DNA from: an uncultured Coriobacteriaceae bacterium | Lineage (GTDB): Bacteria > Actinomycetota > Coriobacteriia > Coriobacteriales > Eggerthellaceae | NCBI GenBank assembly: GCA_946623915.1 | Contig: CAMORQ010000010.1 | Span: forward strand, 1 to 16,239 | Reading direction: 5' to 3' | DNA length: 16,239 nt | In this document: one piece after another, positions 14,634-16,239 of the stretch | Position numbering within the stretch: the first letter of the stretch is position 1 | How the letters are laid out: every line of letters starts with the position of its first letter | Notes under the pieces: generated by a model | What the model saw: only the letters and a program-made list of their open reading frames with translations | Told to the model about the DNA's origin: nothing | Database searches by the model: none | Translations under genes and position numbers: made by a program

Positions 14634-15953
14634 CTAGCTCCGTTCGAATACGCTGGCCACTTCGACATGGTAGGTTTGAGGGAACAAATCGACCGGCGTA
14701 GCGCGCTTTAGGACGTAGCCGCAATCCTTCAGCCGTGCAACGTCACGTGCCCAGGTGGCGGGATCGCATGATACGTAGGCTAGGCGTGCGGGTCCTGCAT
14801 GGGCTATCGATTGCGCTACACCATCGGCAAGTCCGGCGCGTGGTGGGTCGACGACGAGGGCGTCTAGGCGTCCAAGTCCTTCCAGCTCGCGCGCTGAATC
14901 GCCTCCTACGACGTCCACGAACACTCCGGCGTTTTCGGCATTGCGCCTTAGGTCACGTACGGCCGGACCGCTGCTTTCCACCGCCGTGCACATCCCGCAC
15001 GCTTCTGCTATGGGCAGCGTGAACGTGCCCACGCCTGCGTACAGGTCGGCGACGACGTCGCCGTCGCGGATTTCGATGCCGTCGAGCACGATGTTTTGCA
15101 GTGTTTCCGCCTGAGCGGTGTTCACTTGGAAGAAGCTCGGGGCGCTCACGCGGTACGGGTATCCTCCAAGCGTTTCCTCCCAGTAGCCCGCACCGGATAG
15201 AACCTCCACGTTTTTTACTTTTCGCGATGACCCGGTATCGGCTATGACGCGCACGATGCTGCTTGTGCGCAGCGCGCTGCCGATGGTCTTCGCCGCTGCG
15301 GCGCGGGGAAAGGGCCCCGGAGCGGTCCATAAGGCGACTTCGCAGGATTTTGTGCGCGGGCTGTGACGAACGCCTACACGGAAGATTCCCAAATCCGCGT
15401 CTCCTTCGAGGTAGCGCAGGGCGCCTTGAAGCGCCTTGGGCGCACCTTGTATGGCGCGCACGCCAAGCGGGCATAACCCTACAGCGACGACGTCGCGGGA
15501 GGCGGGGGAGTGAAAGCCCAAAACCAGCCGGCCACGCGCATCGCGCGAGCAGGCCAGCTCAATTTTGTTTCGGTAGCCGAACGTGTGCTTGCTGGGCGCG
15601 CAGGACGCAACCAGCTCTTCCGCTTGGTGGGGATCCGTTTTACCTATGCGCGTCAGCGAGGAGACGACCGCGTCGCGTTTGGCGGCCAGCTGCGCACCGT
15701 AGGAAACGTGCTGCCAGTGGCATCCACCACACGCTTGCGCGAAGGGGCAGGTCGGGTGCTCGCGTTCGCTGCCCTGCTCTTCCACCGCAATCAGGTCGGC
15801 AATCAAGTACGATCCTTTGTCGGCCTTCACTTGTGCACGCACGGTATCGCCCGGCGCCGTCGCGTCGATGAAGACTGCTTTTCCTTCGTTTGTGCGCCCG
15901 ATTCCCGCTCCTCCGTGGGTAAGCGCGTCTATGGTGACCAGGATTTCTTCCAC
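14634..15953 (-). CDS. rlmD: 23S rRNA (uracil-C5)-methyltransferase, RlmD/RumA family
   Basis: SAM-dependent RNA methyltransferase that makes 5-methyluridine. A start at GTG 15953 gives 439 residues; the weak AGAAAG just upstream supports it, though an in-frame TTG some 10 codons earlier is possible. Residues ~1-60 form a TRAM RNA-binding domain (ALTHGGAGIGR). A four-cysteine iron-sulfur site follows: Cys69, Cys75, Cys78 and Cys161 (CPFAQACGGC, then GLCPLG). The methyltransferase domain shows DLYAGVGTFTLPIA (303-316), VVDPPRAG, the catalytic Cys396 in YVSCDPAT, and the end VDLFPQTYHVEVASVFER. From sequence alone I cannot say whether it modifies U1939 (RlmD), U747, or both (RlmCD). It is divergent from tRNA-Arg and has its own promoter. 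Confidence 0.92.
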   Translation of the reverse strand: MEEILVTIDALTHGGAGIGRTNEGKAVFIDATAPGDTVRAQVKADKGSYLIADLIAVEEQGSEREHPTCPFAQACGGCHWQHVSYGAQLAAKRDAVVSSLTRIGKTDPHQAEELVASCAPSKHTFGYRNKIELACSRDARGRLVLGFHSPASRDVVAVGLCPLGVRAIQGAPKALQGALRYLEGDADLGIFRVGVRHSPRTKSCEVALWTAPGPFPRAAAAKTIGSALRTSSIVRVIADTGSSRKVKNVEVLSGAGYWEETLGGYPYRVSAPSFFQVNTAQAETLQNIVLDGIEIRDGDVVADLYAGVGTFTLPIAEACGMCTAVESSGPAVRDLRRNAENAGVFVDVVGGDSARELEGLGRLDALVVDPPRAGLADGVAQSIAHAGPARLAYVSCDPATWARDVARLKDCGYVLKRATPVDLFPQTYHVEVASVFERS

Positions 15954-16002
15954 AATGTGTCTTTCTGTCTGCAAAATAAGAAGTCGTGGGGTATGTTTGC
16001 GT

Positions 16003-16031
16003 ATTATGAGGGTCTGATTCGACCTGGTCAA
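16003..16031 (-). promoter_or_regulatory. promoter of the RlmD-like gene
   Basis: On the minus strand TTGACC (16031-16026) and CATAAT (16008-16003) are separated by exactly 17 bases. Transcription should start near 15996, giving a leader of about 43 bases to GTG 15953. Confidence 0.7.
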
Positions 16032-16038
16032 TTTGGCG

Positions 16039-16044
16039 TATAAT
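16039..16044 (+). promoter_or_regulatory. -10 element for tRNA-Arg
   Basis: A perfect TATAAT ends 13 bases before the first tRNA base, a usual distance for a tRNA promoter. The -35 is poor: CTGATT at 16014-16019 would need a 19-base spacer. The element sits just behind the divergent -35 of the RlmD-like gene, so the two promoters interleave. Confidence 0.65.
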
Positions 16045-16057
16045 TTCAAAGGTTAAT

Positions 16058-16133
16058 GCCCTCGTAGCTCAGGGGATAGAGCACTTGCCTCCGGAGCAAG
16101 GTGTCGTACGTTCGAATCGTATCGAGGGCGCCA
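16058..16133 (+). tRNA. tRNA-Arg (anticodon CCG)
   Basis: A complete 76-base cloverleaf. Acceptor stem GCCCTCG (16058-16064) pairs with CGAGGGC (16123-16129), discriminator G at 16130, and the CCA end (16131-16133) is encoded. The D arm holds GCTC/GAGC. The anticodon stem CTTGC/GCAAG closes the loop CTCCGGA with anticodon CCG at 16091-16093, which reads CGG (arginine). The T arm is GTACG-TTCGAAT-CGTAT, with one G-T pair. Confidence 0.97.
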
Positions 16134-16145
16134 TTGACGTTCCAT

Positions 16146-16165
16146 CGCAGCGCGAAAGCGCTGCG
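16146..16165 (+). terminator. GAAA-loop hairpin downstream of tRNA-Arg
   Basis: CGCAGCGC and GCGCTGCG form a perfect 8-base-pair stem with a GAAA tetraloop, beginning 13 bases after the tRNA CCA. The following bases (GTTGAAAAGG) lack a T-run, so it may be a weak terminator or a processing hairpin. The remaining bases to 16239 show no gene I can support. Confidence 0.45.
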
Positions 16166-16239
16166 GTTGAAAAGGCGGCTTTGTCCGGCGGTGCGTTTCG
16201 CTTTCCGGTCGCGTGCGTATGCGCGCATGGTCCCGGTGG

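Noticed and set aside
16046..16228. A 60-codon minus-strand frame over the tRNA.
   Set aside because: It reads through the antisense of tRNA-Arg (the TYDTLLRRQVLYPLSYEG type of string seen in spurious annotations), so it is not a protein gene.
16134..16239. An attachment site or integrated element beside tRNA-Arg.
   Set aside because: No integrase, repeat of the tRNA 3' end or foreign gene is visible in the window; the region to the right is too short to judge.

Overview
This window is a GC-rich, gene-dense stretch of a bacterial chromosome, almost entirely housekeeping genes. Codon choice, gene content, an actinobacterial-type GlnR-like regulator and two probable leaderless starts suggest an actinobacterium. 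My best guess is the Coriobacteriia/Eggerthellaceae lineage, but no 16S or other decisive marker is present. I see no CRISPR array, insertion sequence, phage gene or toxin-antitoxin pair.

Layout, left to right. (1) 2-454 is an open frame that enters from outside the window. Its first ~60 codons read as guanine deaminase and its last ~85 as the C-terminus of glutamine synthetase, so it is a real or assembly-made hybrid. (2) 466-1137 is a winged-helix regulator of the OmpR/GlnR type with a degenerate receiver domain, 11 bases after the glutamine synthetase stop. (3) 1174-3807 is polA, followed after 3 bases by a large DUF6020-like membrane protein (3811-5580). (4) A strong promoter at 5675-5703 drives rplU (L21, with a long acidic tail) and rpmA (L27), closed by a clear hairpin terminator at 6570-6603. 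(5) obgE, proB, proA and nadD (6698-11127) abut or overlap and form a tightly coupled run. yqeK follows after 41 bases with its own extended -10 element and a leaderless start. (6) rsfS lies on the minus strand, convergent with yqeK and divergent from a lipoteichoic-acid-synthase-type membrane sulfatase (12412-14556). The rsfS/sulfatase intergene is about 41 bases and its AT-rich centre probably serves both genes. (7) A 23S rRNA uracil methyltransferase (RlmD/RumA family, minus, 14634-15953) is divergent from tRNA-Arg(CCG) (16058-16133), with interleaved promoters.

The genes serve translation and ribosome assembly (rplU, rpmA, obgE, rsfS, rlmD, tRNA-Arg), proline synthesis (proB, proA), NAD synthesis (nadD), dinucleotide turnover (yqeK), DNA repair and replication (polA), nitrogen control (glutamine synthetase end plus GlnR-like regulator) and the cell envelope (DUF6020-like protein, LtaS-like enzyme). 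I did not find a clearly novel multi-gene system. The points most worth a second look are the hybrid reading frame at the left edge, the phosphorylation-deficient GlnR-like regulator, the acidic L21 tail, the leaderless starts and the inverted rsfS.
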